Part shown: positions 36,198-47,398 of the stretch, one piece after another
How the letters are laid out: each line of letters opens with the position of its first letter
Numbering within the stretch: the first letter of the stretch is position 1
From: Paragyromitra xinjiangensis
Lineage: Eukaryota; Ascomycota; Pezizomycetes; Pezizales; Discinaceae
DNA: 64,000 nucleotides
Assembly (NCBI GenBank): GCA_038503065.1
Contig: JBCAMK010000022.1
Coordinates: forward strand, 558,001-622,000
Direction of reading: 5' to 3'
The notes under the pieces: generated by a model
The model's database searches: none
Seen by the model: only the letters and a program-made list of their open reading frames with translations
Told to the model about the DNA's origin: nothing
Translations under genes and position numbers: made by a program

Positions 36198-36800
36198 TCC
36201 GTCTGTTTTTCTTTTTCTGTAGTTTTTCTTTTTCTTGCTCTTATATACGCTTGATGGTATAGGGGCTAGCAGCGGGAGTTTGGCGAATACTTAAATTATT
36301 TAGTGTAATTTATTCTTCGATGGAAAACATGGCTACTATCAATCTAAATTACGAGCTGAAAGCTCCTGCTGCGAGAATGGGCCGTCCCGCTCAAATGCTG
36401 GGGGGATGGAGATGTACCAAGCTCATGCATGATGATTAAGTGGTATGAATATGTTTCTGCTAGGAGGACCGTATGGATAGGAATTACTAATACATAGGTT
36501 ATAACAAGATTCGATTGCCAAACCGTGCAGAGTGGTTCCTACAAAAAGCCTTCAGAGGCTTGCTAGTGCTATAAGAAAATGTACAACCCGCCATGACCCG
36601 GGGATGTGTATCAACGCATGGCTTCGATGTTGGACACAAGTGATTCGTTAAGTGTTTCCAAGCAGAAATTACTCTAAAATGGAATCGGATTGTTGTCCCA
36701 CAAGCAACAAACAAAAGATTTCTACTGGATAAAGTAATAGTAATAACCGCTTCTTTGAGTGAAACAAAAAAAAATAGATAAATTCTTCGCGATTTTCTCG
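36198..36800. other. Convergent 3' spacer, no gene seen
   Basis: Between the 3' ends of SMC2 and the CUE-domain gene. No supported feature. Confidence 0.4.
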
Positions 36801-37481
36801 TTATGACTGACCGGCAGCTTTAGCTTTTTTGTCCATGTCCTCCATCCTCCGGCGCGCAGCAAGGATCATGTCGTCGCGTTTGTTGTGATGGGCTAATTGT
36901 CGATCAGATTTTGTCGCCGGAGATTTACCCTTTCCTAAAATGGTAGATGATGACTCCGTTTCATGGAGGCGGCTGTGAAGGTTGTAGCGGGTTATCAAGT
37001 CTGTATACTGAGATAGTATTGTTGAGGAGGATGAAGCTGATGATGTCGGGGCGGCTTGCCGCCGAGCTGTAGGTGCAACTGGCCTTGAGGCCGGGGCAGC
37101 TGGAGTAGTGGAAGCAGGAGGCTAAATAGAGTTCATTGGCCCATGTTCATCCTAGGGTATATGCAGGAACGAGAATGAGCAACTCACCTCCGGCAAGGAA
37201 CCAATCGTTAAGATCTTCTCGGTAGTGATCTCGATGTTGCCCCCGTTCCTGACGAGCTCAGCCTGGACAGCAGCCACAGAAACATCGGGGAACATACCCC
37301 GGATAACCTCTGTCTGTTGTTGTAGGTGCCGCGGATCAACGGGCGGCGGGCGACGTTGGGGAGTGCCCGATGGGTCGTTGGATTTGAAGAACCATCTGAA
37401 GACGAAGTAGCCGACAAGGAGACAAGCGGCGACCTGGGGTAGGCCAAGACCGGTGGTAGAGTCGGGTTGCGATTGCGACAT
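36801..37481 (-). CDS. CUE-domain ER membrane protein, Cue1-like
   Basis: Likely recruiter and activator of the E2 enzyme Ubc7 in ER-associated degradation. Two exons, 37481-37188 and 37121-36801, give 204 residues. An N-terminal membrane anchor lies at about residues 14-32 (PQVAACLLVGYFVFRWFF). A CUE domain follows at about 50-95, with the MFPDVSVAAVQAELVRNGGN core (the MFP and the di-leucine-like end are CUE hallmarks). After a Pro/Ala/Ser linker, the C-terminus carries the basic helix KRDDMILAARRRMEDM, which resembles the Ubc7-binding region of Cue1. The gene is divergent from MDJ1. Role is inferred from this anchor, CUE, helix layout. Confidence 0.84.
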
Positions 37482-38038
37482 GAGGAAACAGGCGAGGCGT
37501 GTGTGGGTCGGGGGGTAGAGATATGTGAAGAGATGGTATAGTTGAGTTGGGGGGGGGGTTTGTTGGTGATGGTGATTTAGCTATAATTGCTACTAAAGCT
37601 TGTTGTTGCAATGTGCGTCGAGAACTTTCGATGCCTGCGCCCACGTGACTTCCTGTCGGCCAATAATTGCATGATTACTCAGAGGGACCATTTCGAGGTT
37701 TGCCTCGATGGGGCCCATCCGGGGAAGGGAAAGGGAAAGGGAAGGAAGAAAACGCAGAGAATAGGTACATATAGTCTCCCAAGCAGGTTTAGTCCTCATC
37801 GTCCAGAACTTTCGGTAGTTGGATTCACGTGACCTTTCGATAGCCAATCAGCCAAAGATTTTCCAGGATTACTCAGCATTCGTTTCTCGAAATTTTTAGT
37901 TCCGCCAGAAGTTTTAAAAGTCTGCCAAACATCAATTCACTCGACTCCCAGGACACCCCCGGAATCTGTCAATTGCTTCAGTTTAATTGAAAAGAAAAAA
38001 AGGAAAAAGTATAAAGAAGAAAAAAAGAAGAAAAGTAC
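37482..38038. promoter_or_regulatory. Divergent promoter region CUE1-like / MDJ1
   Basis: 557 bp between divergent start codons. It holds a GGGAAAG repeat near 37722-37744 and a TTCGAGAA-like, heat-shock-element-like stretch near 37884-37896 (TTCTCGAAATTTTTAG). The latter would suit a chaperone gene but is only suggestive. Confidence 0.4.
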
Positions 38039-39926
38039 ATGGTATCTACAGCCATGAGCTTTGCTCCCCAACTGCTTCCCCGTACCGTTCGTTTGCTGCG
38101 TGCTGCTTCAAATCCTATATGTCATTACCGATGTCTCTCCGCCTCGGCGAATTACTCGTGGTCCTCACCACCAAACAGCAAAAGAAACGAAAGGCAACCG
38201 ACGAAACGAGTGAGCGCCCCCCCCTGCAGATCTACTTTACTTTACTCGAGAATGCTAGAAATTCGATTTTCTAATTGAAATTTGATTCCTAGTTATTTCA
38301 CAGCTCACCTACGTCTTCTGCTTCTGCAAAGAACCCTTATTCTGTCCTCGGAGTCCATAAAAGCGCCTCTGCTGCAGAAATAAAAAAGGCATACTACGGT
38401 TTAGCTAAGAAATGGCATCCTGATCAAAACAAAGACCCAACCGCAAGGGAAAAGTTCCAAGAAGTGCAGTCAGCCTACGAAATCCTGTCGGATCCGCAGA
38501 AGAAAGAACAGTTTGACCAGTACGGAGAGTCCGCTTTCGATCCCAATGGAGGTTTCCATCCAGGGGCTGGAGCTGGAGCTGGAGGATTTGGGGGAGGTGC
38601 TGGAGGATTTTCAGGATTTGGTGGAGGATTTGGCGCGGATTTTTCGTTCGAAGATCTGTTTAATGCATTTGGTGGGGGAGGAGCTACGGGTGGGCGAAGG
38701 AGAAGGAGCCCGTTTGCGGAGGATGTATTGGTGGGAGAAAATATCGAGGTGCGTTTCCCTTTGGGGTTGCGATTTTCAAGAGAAGCTCACACACTAGATA
38801 GGTTCCGATAGCGATTTCATTTATGGAAGCTGCCAAGGGTACATCGAAGGACATTAAGATCGAACCTATGGTCAATTGCCATGCTTGTGATGGCTCTGGT
38901 ATGAAATCGGGAACTCAAAGGGAAAATTGTGCTCGCTGCAGGGGTACTGGAACAAGGATACATTTCATGCAAGGTGGATTCCAGATGGCCGCCACCTGTG
39001 AGTCTTGTGGTGGAGCCGGGGTAGTCATTCCTAAAGGTGCTGAATGCAGCTCCTGCAACGGAAATGGTGTTGCCAAGGAAAGGAAAACTATTCGGGTCGA
39101 TATTCCTCCTGGCGTTGACGATGGCATGAGGCTTAGGGTGACGGGCGAAGGAGATGCTCCGCTGGCAAGCAGTATGGGAGCAACAAGGACCCAGAGAGGA
39201 GATTTGCATGTACACATTAGGGTTGCGCCTCACGAGAGTTTTGGTAGGAGGGGTGCCGATATTCTGTATACTGCCACAGTTCCCTTCACGACAGCTTTGT
39301 TGGGTGGGAAAGTTAAGATACCAACGCTTGATGGGGAGGTGGATCTGAAGGTTAACTCGGGTACCAACACTGGTGATAAGATTACTATACCTGGAGCGGG
39401 GATGAAGAAGCTTGAAGGAAGGCGGGGTGCGATGGGAGATTTAAGGGTTGAGTACAAGATCAATATGCCTAAGTGTGTCTTCCTCTCCTGTTATTCCCCC
39501 CTTTCCCCCCTTTCCCCCGAAGCATTTGAGTATGGAATTGTAACTAAAAGACGATCTATGTAGATCATTCACGCCAACGCAGCGTACCTTATTGGAATTG
39601 TTGGCGGATGAATTCAACGACGCAAACGCTAAGAGGATTATGAATGTTAATATTGGCGATAGGTAAGTTCATTTTGCCCCATTCACCCACCACCTGGCTT
39701 AAAAGCTAGTCTGTGCTGATTCCGTGTTAGAACGGATCCCCCTACTGGCAGCCGCCCTTCATCCGACGATTCCCAGGGGCACAAAGGCTTACTGAAGCGC
39801 GTCTGGGATAATCTCACCCACCACAGAGGTGATAGTCCTCCGCCTACAGGAGGTGCTAGTAGCGGCAACATCTCAAATCAAAAGGAGGAGGGTCCCAAGA
39901 AGGCTTCAGGCACTGGGTCTGGTTAA
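38039..39926 (+). CDS. MDJ1: Mitochondrial DnaJ chaperone Mdj1
   Basis: Hsp40 partner of mitochondrial Hsp70 in matrix protein folding. Five exons: 38039-38209, 38293-38748, 38802-39472, 39564-39662 and 39731-39926, giving 530 residues. The N-terminus is basic and free of acids over about 45 residues ([14 protein letters not shown]), a mitochondrial presequence. The J domain starts KNPYSVLGV and keeps the HPD motif ([10 protein letters not shown]). A Gly/Phe-rich linker follows. Four zinc-binding repeats are complete: [32 protein letters not shown]. The C-terminal substrate domain has [19 protein letters not shown]. The acceptor at 38292 was preferred over a nearer CAG because only it keeps the frame. 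An in-frame ATG at 38054 could also be the start. Confidence 0.95.
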
Positions 39927-40235
39927 ACAGGACTCGCCTTCGCTGGTCCCAAGGTTGGGCCGTGTCATGAGTCCAAGGATTCGTACGGGTATGATGGGCG
40001 TGGGAGCATATTGATAGCGTTGATATTTATAGAATAGGAAATGAGGGGGAAACTAAAAGTGTAAGGGAGTCATTTTGGTGTTTTCGTCAGTAATTTTTCC
40101 CTCGTGTTTTCATCAGGTATGATTGTGACTGTATTAAGTTAGGGATCCCCCGGAATCTTGTATCCAAAGGATGAATTGAACTCATACCGCGTGTAAATTA
40201 TAAAAAAAGGATAATAAATAGAAAAAAAAGTAGTT

Positions 40236-40733
40236 CTAGTATCTCATGTGGTGGTAACGAAGTAGGCGGCGCCGCACGTTGAAGGTCGAGACAAAAAACA
40301 GATAGATAACTAAACACAGTAATGATAAACACGTTATTTGGATCCTTGATCCTCTGGTTTTCAATAGACTAACAATCCCCCATGATATCACACTAAGTAA
40401 AAATGTTTCCAGGAGAGCCAAATAATAATACTTAAACAGTGTACTAACATGTTGTTGATACTCGCCAATCACTTCGTCCTTGTCCCGAACCAGAGTGCAA
40501 TGGCTTGGTGATGTGAAAACACTAAGCCTAATTGGGTTTGACTTGAGACAACACATCCCAAGAGATTGGAGTCCGAAAAGGATCTGACATAGGTATTTGT
40601 CCGACATCTTTACCAGGGCGTGCCAAGCCAAAAACATAGGCATATGTAACCTCAAGGCTGGATGTAGGATGAGGTTAAAATTGAGTTGCGGCTCTGTGGT
40701 CCTCTCTAAGCCTTGGCTCGCTACCAGCACCAC
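40236..40733 (-). CDS. Possible small membrane protein, unrecognised
   Basis: A 165-residue open frame in the spacer between MDJ1 and SNU23. It has two hydrophobic stretches near the C-terminus (YYYLALLETFLLSVISWGIV and LSLLCLVIYLFFVST) and a basic tail. I do not recognise it. It lies on the strand opposite both neighbours and could be a chance frame; the two good membrane segments are the only argument for it. Confidence 0.25.
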   Translation of the reverse strand: MVLVASQGLERTTEPQLNFNLILHPALRLHMPMFLAWHALVKMSDKYLCQILFGLQSLGMCCLKSNPIRLSVFTSPSHCTLVRDKDEVIGEYQQHVSTLFKYYYLALLETFLLSVISWGIVSLLKTRGSRIQITCLSLLCLVIYLFFVSTFNVRRRLLRYHHMRY

Positions 40734-40791
40734 ACCCTTTCGTGCATGGTAAGCAAACCCCCCGAAACCAGTTCAGCAAATTTGGGGCAAT

Positions 40792-41603
40792 ATGGTGGAT
40801 TCGAAGAGTAATGTTTACGGGACGCCAGGAGATACAGTACGTCCCCCCCGTCCCGTTTTGCACCCCTTCCTCCTTCTCCTCGCTATGTATTCAAGGGCAG
40901 TCATAGGTTAAAATGTGCCCCCTAGGATTTCCGTCGAACCTGGGACCGCGAAGAATGGGCCGCCAAAGCGAAAGAGCGGGAAGCTAAAGAGCGCACCGAA
41001 GGCAAGCTTCGTGCCGAGGCTAAGGCCCAAGGCAAAAAATACTACCGCGAGCCTACACCTCCGGATGCATCTATGATAGAGGCCCGTCGGGAGCGTTTAA
41101 ACCTGGAGGAAAATCTCAACAAGACCACTTTGGTTCCAGCTGGTGCAGGCATCGGAAAACGCGGAAAGAGTGCCGGATTCTACTGCGAGCATTGTGACCT
41201 GACATTCAAAGACTCACTGCAGTGGGTCGACCATTTGAATTCGAAACAGCATCTACATGCTACTGGTCAGACGGCTGAGGTTGAGCGTGCCAGTCTTGAA
41301 CATGTGACACAGCGATTGCAATGGTTACGCTCTAGAAAGCAGCAACAAGAGACGGGGGAAGAGTTTGATCTGCAGAAGAGACTGGCCGATCGCGCTAGGG
41401 TCGAGGAGAAGGAGAGACTTGAGCGAAGAGAGCAGAGGAAGGTAAAAAGGATGGAAAGGAAAAAGATAGAAATCAAACAGGAGAAAGAAGCAGGGGGATA
41501 TATGGCTGGGGCGGATGTGGACGACGAGGATACGGATGCGGTGGCTATGGCGAAAATGATGGGGTTTGCAGGAGGGTTTGGGACAACGAAACGGAAGAAT
41601 TAA
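40792..41603 (+). CDS. SNU23: U4/U6.U5 snRNP zinc-finger protein Snu23/ZMAT2
   Basis: Component of the tri-snRNP in the precatalytic spliceosome. Two exons, 40792-40836 and 40926-41603, give 240 residues. Exon 1 codes for only 15 residues (MVDSKSNVYGTPGDT); exon 2 starts with the family block DFRRTWDREEWAAKAKERE. A matrin-type C2H2 finger is intact: FYCEHCDLTFKDS then WVDHLNSKQH. The rest is a charged helix with an acidic stretch (DVDDEDTDAVAMAKMMGF) near the end, as in ZMAT2. The gene converges on the Rab GDI gene. Confidence 0.92.
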
Positions 41604-42100
41604 TTCGAAATAATATTATTTAAAGTCCTGGGTAACAGTCCTAGAGTGATTTGGTTTTAATTTTTCTTGAAAACTGCATGTTTAATGCTTGATGATAGAA
41701 CTTTGGAAAGTCTGAAAACACTTCCCATGTGATCCCCGGAATTTTATGTTAGTTAGCAACATAAAGACTAGTTTTTCAGAGTCTGCCTTTCCTATCCTCT
41801 CATTGATGTATGTTCACGTTCGCTGTAAGGATATCTTTATCGGGAGATTATTTGTCAATTTTTGATAAAAGTTAACGGCCGAAAGAGTGAGTCTATAAGG
41901 CCAAAATATGAGGGACTCGTATAAATACGTGTTACAGGATTGCATTTAGAAGAGATCGGGCCTCAACTGCATGAAGGTTGTATTATATCTGAAGGATAGT
42001 GGAAGATACAAGAGAGCTAGTGCACGCGTGATCCGGTAAGGAACGAAAAGCTAAGCAAGGAAATAAGGACAGAAACTCCGTAAAACAGTGATGACTGAGG
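41604..42100. other. Convergent 3' spacer, no gene seen
   Basis: Between the 3' ends of SNU23 and the GDI gene. No supported feature. Confidence 0.4.
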
Positions 42101-43990
42101 CTACTTCTCCGACACATTCCCCCCTCGTTCCTCAATCACAAGATCCTTGCCTTGAAGACGTTTGTAGATATCCTTGACATCGTCTGCAGCGCTTTTATTA
42201 GCGAAAATGGCTCGCACGTTGGATTCTGAAATAGCTACCTGTACAAGTCTCGAAGTGCGTGGAGGCATCATAACTACGGGAGATGAAGACGTGATCTTTG
42301 GTGCCATCCTCAACGGGTTCATATAGATCAACCACCTGGATAAATCTGAAAGTTCAATCAGCATGTGTACTTACAAGACATACCATTGGATTTTTACTTC
42401 TCTTCGTCGTCCCCTAAACGCCCAGATCCCAATCCCAGACGTTCAAAACCAGGCTCCAGTTCGGCATGGGGATTGCCATCAGTAGGGTTCTCAATTACAG
42501 TAGAAACACTGGCGAGATAAAATCCCTTCGGGCAAACATTGAAAGCAGATGAGACCAAAGAGATATAAATATCGTTTTGACGTCCTGTTTGGCTTGCTGG
42601 GATAATAATTTGAGCCGAATCGGCATTATCTGTCCCCTCAATCGGATGTGTGAGGACGCAGATGGCACGGATGAGCTGCCCAACGTGACGGATCCTCGAA
42701 GCGTCTCCATGAAAATAGCTAGGATCGGCAACCACATTTTTGGTCTTGACGGTGACAGTTTCTCCGGTATTGGGATGGGGAAACTTGACGCCAGAAACCT
42801 GCCCATTATCATCGTAGAGAATCTCCTGCAGCGGAGTGTTCAGGGCATATGTACCACCATAGACAGCTGATAAGAATGAAAATCTTTCTGGAAGCTCGCC
42901 CAGACCATAGAGAGGAAATATATAAGGGGATTTTCCGAACCGAGCCATAGACCTGACATAGAGAATGATACGCTCGATCGGTTCACGGGCTGGCTTTTCC
43001 AGGTATGAGTTATCGACGTACAAGGCCATAGCATGGCCAATAAACTCAGAAGTCCAGGAATCTAGACCAAAGATTTTATAAGCCTCCTGCATGCTGTTCT
43101 TATCCAAATCAAGACCTAAGCCAGTCATGTTAGCGATCACGACGCTCCGATCCGACTACTTCTACACAAGATTCGTTACCTTTTTTATGGGTTGCGGGGT
43201 CATCTTCCTTGTAATTTGCGATAAACTGCAAAAAGTTTTGCATATAAAACTTCTGAAATTTGCTGACTAGGGAGGACGTCACAGCTTCCATTCTTGTGGA
43301 AGGTACTTTGTGAGGCAGGCCACCCTTGACAACGTAGCTTCCACCGACCTGCAGGAGGTCTATGTAACGTGTAACTCCCGTTTTATGCAAAACGTTGGTC
43401 AATTCACCGTCGGCCATCAAGAACTTCGGAACCAAGGAGATATGCCATTGGTTCCATTCGCTCGGTTTGGCACCAAACACCTTGGGTGGTTGCGACCCAG
43501 CGAGGGTCGAATCTGCTGGTTTCTGTTCATCTTCGGGATTGACCTTCTCGAGCTCTTTTCTTCGTTGGTCTTCTGTCCAGCGAAATTTCTTCCACATCTG
43601 TAGAAGTACGTTAGATGTATTGATTAAAAGTTCAAGTGAGTAGCTGATTATTGACCTCGAGCATGTTCAAGCTTGCACTCTCGCTAGAGAAAAGTCAACA
43701 TGCTGGGCTTCAGAATAGGAGTAAGGAAGGAGATACACACCCTCCATAGTAGGAGTTCTTGTCAATATTAAGGACCTTCTTTTCCTCAGCGCCGAAAACC
43801 CTGTAGGAACATTAGAGGCTATGAAGAGAATTAGTAGCATTTGTCAGACTACATACCCTGAAAGAATACATTCGGTGAGACCTGAATGGAGTTATTAACT
43901 AAAAGAACATTGACCTGTAGCGAAATTATTGAAAAGAATCATACCAGTGCCTATGATAACAACATCATACTCCTCATTGAAGTCACCCAT
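42101..43990 (-). CDS. Rab GDP-dissociation inhibitor, divergent
   Basis: Extracts GDP-bound, prenylated Rab GTPases from membranes and recycles them. Eight exons on the minus strand: 43990-43945, 43881-43857 (25 nt), 43800-43741, 43683-43656 (28 nt), 43597-43180, 43115-42398, 42345-42239 and 42183-42101. They join to 494 residues. The FAD-like fold start YDVVIIGTGLTECILSG, LVPKFLMADGEL, VTRYIDLLQVGGSYV, SPYIFPLYGLGELPERF and DPSYFHGD are GDI blocks. Oddities: an insertion of about 25-30 residues after MWKKFR (rich in Glu, Lys, Pro), an 8-10 residue insertion before KFIQVVDLYEPVEDG, and many substitutions in usually fixed positions. Length exceeds the usual 440-470. It could be the only GDI of the organism or a diverged paralog; Rab escort protein is less likely because of its length. 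Confidence 0.87.
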
Positions 43991-45399
43991 TATGAAATTT
44001 TGCAGCCGTTACGTCGTTACTAGAGGTTAAGGTGCCGAAAGCTTGATAGTATAGAGGGTGAAAGATGGCTTGTGGAAAGGAAGAAGGAAGGGAGGAAGCG
44101 AAGTCGAGAGTGAGGCGGGGTTCGTTGCGTTGACACCCAGACTGGCTTGCTATCCACGTCGCTCCTCACTAACAAGCACACCCAATCTAGTGAAGCTCGG
44201 GGCACGGACCGCACAAAAATGGTGGGGCCCGAGCTTTGGCCCACGCTGCTGCCGTTCAGCATACAACTCCTCCCAGCAGAGAGAGGAATGTACATCCAGG
44301 AAAAAACCAGTCCATGCCTAGGCTGGATCAAAGTCACGTGGGGAATACATTGGTTGCGTTCAAAACTTAGCCCAGAGTCGTTGGCAGCAAGCTTGGAAGA
44401 AACGACTCTAGCTTTTAAGTTAGTTATACAATTCGAAGCAAACCCGCCTTGATCTGGATTCTGATCAGCACCAAGCATTTCGGAACCCGTCAACACTGAA
44501 AATGGAGATGTACCGCGTGCCGACACAGCTCTGAGGTTACTCTACCAACGATACTCATAAATAAATTCCTAAACGCTATCTAAATCACAAACATAATTGC
44601 CGACAATTCTGAAGCGTGTATTCAGATAGCAGGAGCGCTGCGGAAATAATTGCATTGTTTTATACAAGATTATGTAAAAAGCGCAAAGACTGGAGGGTTG
44701 CAAACGTATATTGAGGAAGCATGGGGTCGCAGGAACAAATTTGACATACCTACAATAGAGGCAAGTGCTGTCAGGCAGTCGATTCGAGATCTGCCAAGTA
44801 GTTCATATGACCGCTGAGAATCGGGAGTCGACCCGAGCGCCGCCCGGCAGCCAGCAGCAGTACAGGAACTTGCTTCCGGCGTCGTTTAGCCAGGAGTATG
44901 TACAGTCGCAACTCGATATGTCGGATGCCCAGACTCGGGTGGTTTCCTTACGGGACAGCAAATTTTTCGGGACAACAAAAAAAAAAGGCTAGCGTCTTTG
45001 ACTATAGGTGGCACGGGCGGATGGCGGTTTGGCGCCAAGGCTCGGCGCAGGACTATTGGTAGGCTACCTCGGTTTGGTACAGGACTATAGGTAGGGTGCT
45101 TCGAAAAGGGCATGATTATCAACGGAATACATCAAATCAAGTGTTATGATAAGGGGGAATGAAGGACTATAAATTAGGTGCCAAACTTTTGATGAGGTAC
45201 ATTAGAGAAAGTTATTACTAGAGAGATAGTGGATGCGTTCCTGTAAAAATCTATTATGATGAGGGGAGTTTTTGTAAGAGAGAAGAGATGAAGTTCTATT
45301 CTCTAGCTAATCAAGCTATATATACAGCGATATCTAGGCTTAGTCAGTGTGGCTTGATACCTTAAGCTGCCTGCTCTATTGCTAGCAAAGTCTAAACTG
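43991..45399. other. Intergenic, degenerate GGACTATA repeats
   Basis: Promoter side of the GDI gene followed by about 1 kb without genes. Around 45000-45180 the word GGACTAT(A/T)GGTAGG recurs four times at uneven spacing (45000, 45050, 45082, 45165). No coding signal. Confidence 0.4.
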
Positions 45400-46544
45400 C
45401 ATCAGCAAAAAAAAATTGCGCCCAATAGGTACATATTCCGCCCAACTGCCTGCCATGCCCGGGCACCACCTGCTGCCTGCTGCGATTTCCCCAGGCGGCA
45501 CTTGCTGCCTGCAGCGCTTCCGGGCGACCTCCTACCATCCGGCAGCGCAGGGCGGCAGCTTGGGTACTTAGCAAATTTTCGATCGAATTTTTCTAAGTCC
45601 CTGAAAACTCGGGACTTAGCAAAATTCAACACACTCACCTCCCAGGCACTTAGCGATTTTCAAAAATCTGGAGGTCGCTTAGTCATCACTTTGTAGTCGC
45701 CAAGTCGTCACTTAGTCGTCGCCAAAGCAACACCTAGTAAGACAGCAATCTCCACCTCCCCCTATTCCTTCCCATCCTTCCTACTATTGCTTCCTCCTAT
45801 TCCCTCCCACCCATTCTCAACCTCACTGTACCACTGACATCGTGACTTTTAGGCTCGAAGTGCGAAGCTCTGCTTGCAAAGAAACTCCCAGGTAACGTCT
45901 TGCTTCCGTTTATATGACTCCCACTAATATGCTTCCTAGACTCGCTTTCATTCGCTACTTCAGCTTCCTCTGCCTCCGTCGGCTGCCTGCTTCGCTGCTT
46001 CCGCCTAAGCAAGCTCAGGAGGCAGCTCAATTGGCTGATCGATTCACTGCCTCTGCCTCTGCAGCCTCCGCCATATGGTCGATCTGCTGCCTGAGCTTCC
46101 TGAGCTTTCGCCGCCTCCTGGAGGTCGTTGATCCGCTTCCTGAGCTTCCTCCGCCTCCGCCACATGGTCAATTTGCTGCCTGAGCTTCCGCCGCTTCCTC
46201 CGCTTCTGCCATATGGTCTATTCGCTGCTGCAGCTTCCGCCATATGGTCAATTCACTGCCTGAGCCTGAGCCTGAGCCTGTGCCTGCGCCAATAGGTTGA
46301 TTCGCTGCCTGAGCTTCCGCTGCCTCAGCCAATTGATCGATTCGCTGCCTGTGCCATATGGTCAATTTGCTGCTGCAGCCTCCGCTGCCTGTGCCATATG
46401 GTTGATCCGCTGCCTCAGCCTGCTCCTGCGCCAATAGGTCAATTCGCTGCCTGAGCCTGAGCTTGCGCCTGTGCCAATAGGTCGATTTGCTGCCTGAGCT
46501 TCCGCTGCCTCAGCCAATTGATCGATTTGCTGCCTGCGCCATAT
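45400..46544. mobile_element. CATCAGC element, copy A (right end missing)
   Basis: Begins CATCAGCAAAAAAAAATT, like copy B at 52503. It shares with B a long stretch of similarity in the same order: ACTTAGCGATTTTCAAAAATCT, GTCGCTTAGTCATC, CAATCTCCACCTC, ACATCGTGAC, CTCTGCTTGCAAAGAA, CAGGTAACGTCTTG and then the minisatellite. It stops inside the minisatellite where another CATCAGCAAAAAA end begins (46545), so the right end is lost or displaced. No transposase gene. Superfamily unknown. Confidence 0.6.
46071..46544. repeat. Minisatellite of copy A
   Basis: Imperfect tandem units close to CCATATGGTC(A/G)ATTCGCTGCCTGAGC followed by a variable GCTGCC-rich end, about 40 bp each, with some units altered. 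Same unit as at 53130-53960. Confidence 0.7.
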
Positions 46545-46982
46545 CATCAGCAAAAAATATATGTCCCAGAGACTCACTACAGTATCCTAGGGAGTCCCAT
46601 CTACTCCCGCGATCTCCCGGCGACCCCGGTTGTCCCAGGGACCCTCCGCAGTCTACCCAGACCGTCCCTGGTTTTTCGGCGCACGACTTCATACCTGCTG
46701 AGTCCCCCTGCTTCAACTTGATAATGAAATGCCCTCCTTTTGTTGGCAGCTGCTCTCGTTTGTTTGCCCTACAATAGAAGCTTTGATCTTCACGATCTCA
46801 TTCATAGAATCTCACTCGTAGCGGACCGTCCGCATACCGTGCCTGGACCATACGGAATTTGGTGTTCAGCGAAAGCCCCGTTCTCAATCCATCTATCGTA
46901 CCCCCATTCACAGTGCAAGGTCTGGGGTTGGGTTGAGTCCGGCATTACCATCGTCGAGGATGCGTATTCATAACTGCTCTTG
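46545..46982. other. Left-end-like CATCAGC terminus and unassigned sequence
   Basis: 46545 starts CATCAGCAAAAAATATATGT, a third copy of the element end in the same direction as A. What follows up to the Gypsy target duplication is not shared with A or B and codes for nothing I recognise. No matching inverted end was found before 46983. Confidence 0.45.
46978..46982. repeat. Gypsy target duplication, left
   Basis: TCTTG, identical to 54953-54957. Confidence 0.85.
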
Positions 46983-47398
46983 TCTCAAGGAACGAGGTCT
47001 CGTCAAGCCCTTTGGTATCCCCAAAGGTGAGCAGTGCTACTTGAGGGAGACTTCGTCACGATGATAGTACTATGTTTTCCACAGGCCTCACGTAGTGTAA
47101 GAATCGAAGTGATTCTGGGGGTGCGACAGCGACAGCGACGGCGATGTTTCTGAGGTAGAAACAGAGATGTTATAACCGTACAGTAGAGGTGAAGTAAGAA
47201 ACGTTGCTTAAAAGAAAAAGAAGGAAAAGAAACAAGAACAACAGAATCCCTCGCTTATATATCCTATTTCTCCCTTACCCTGACTCATCCATGACTCAAC
47301 ACATTCCAGGCAGCCGACTGAACTAAAAAGAAAAACAAAGAAACACAACATTCCGAACCGCATCCGATCAATCCTTTTCGTCCGTTCCATCCATGAAA
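46983..47398 (-). repeat. 3' LTR of Gypsy element
   Basis: 416 bp, plus-strand ends TCTCAAGG...CATGAAA, so the termini are not the usual TG...CA. The pol reading frame runs about 63 codons into this LTR before its stop at 47208. Confidence 0.93.

Noticed and set aside
37987..38274. Second frame across MDJ1 exon 1
   Set aside because: Overlaps the supported MDJ1 frame and starts in an A-rich leader; no domain.
41267..41476. 69-codon minus-strand frame
   Set aside because: Antisense of the SNU23 charged helix.
44020..44526. A 168-codon minus-strand frame upstream of the GDI gene
   Set aside because: No recognisable domain, overlaps the GDI promoter, and the opposite strand is open over much of the same stretch, which suggests GC-rich chance.
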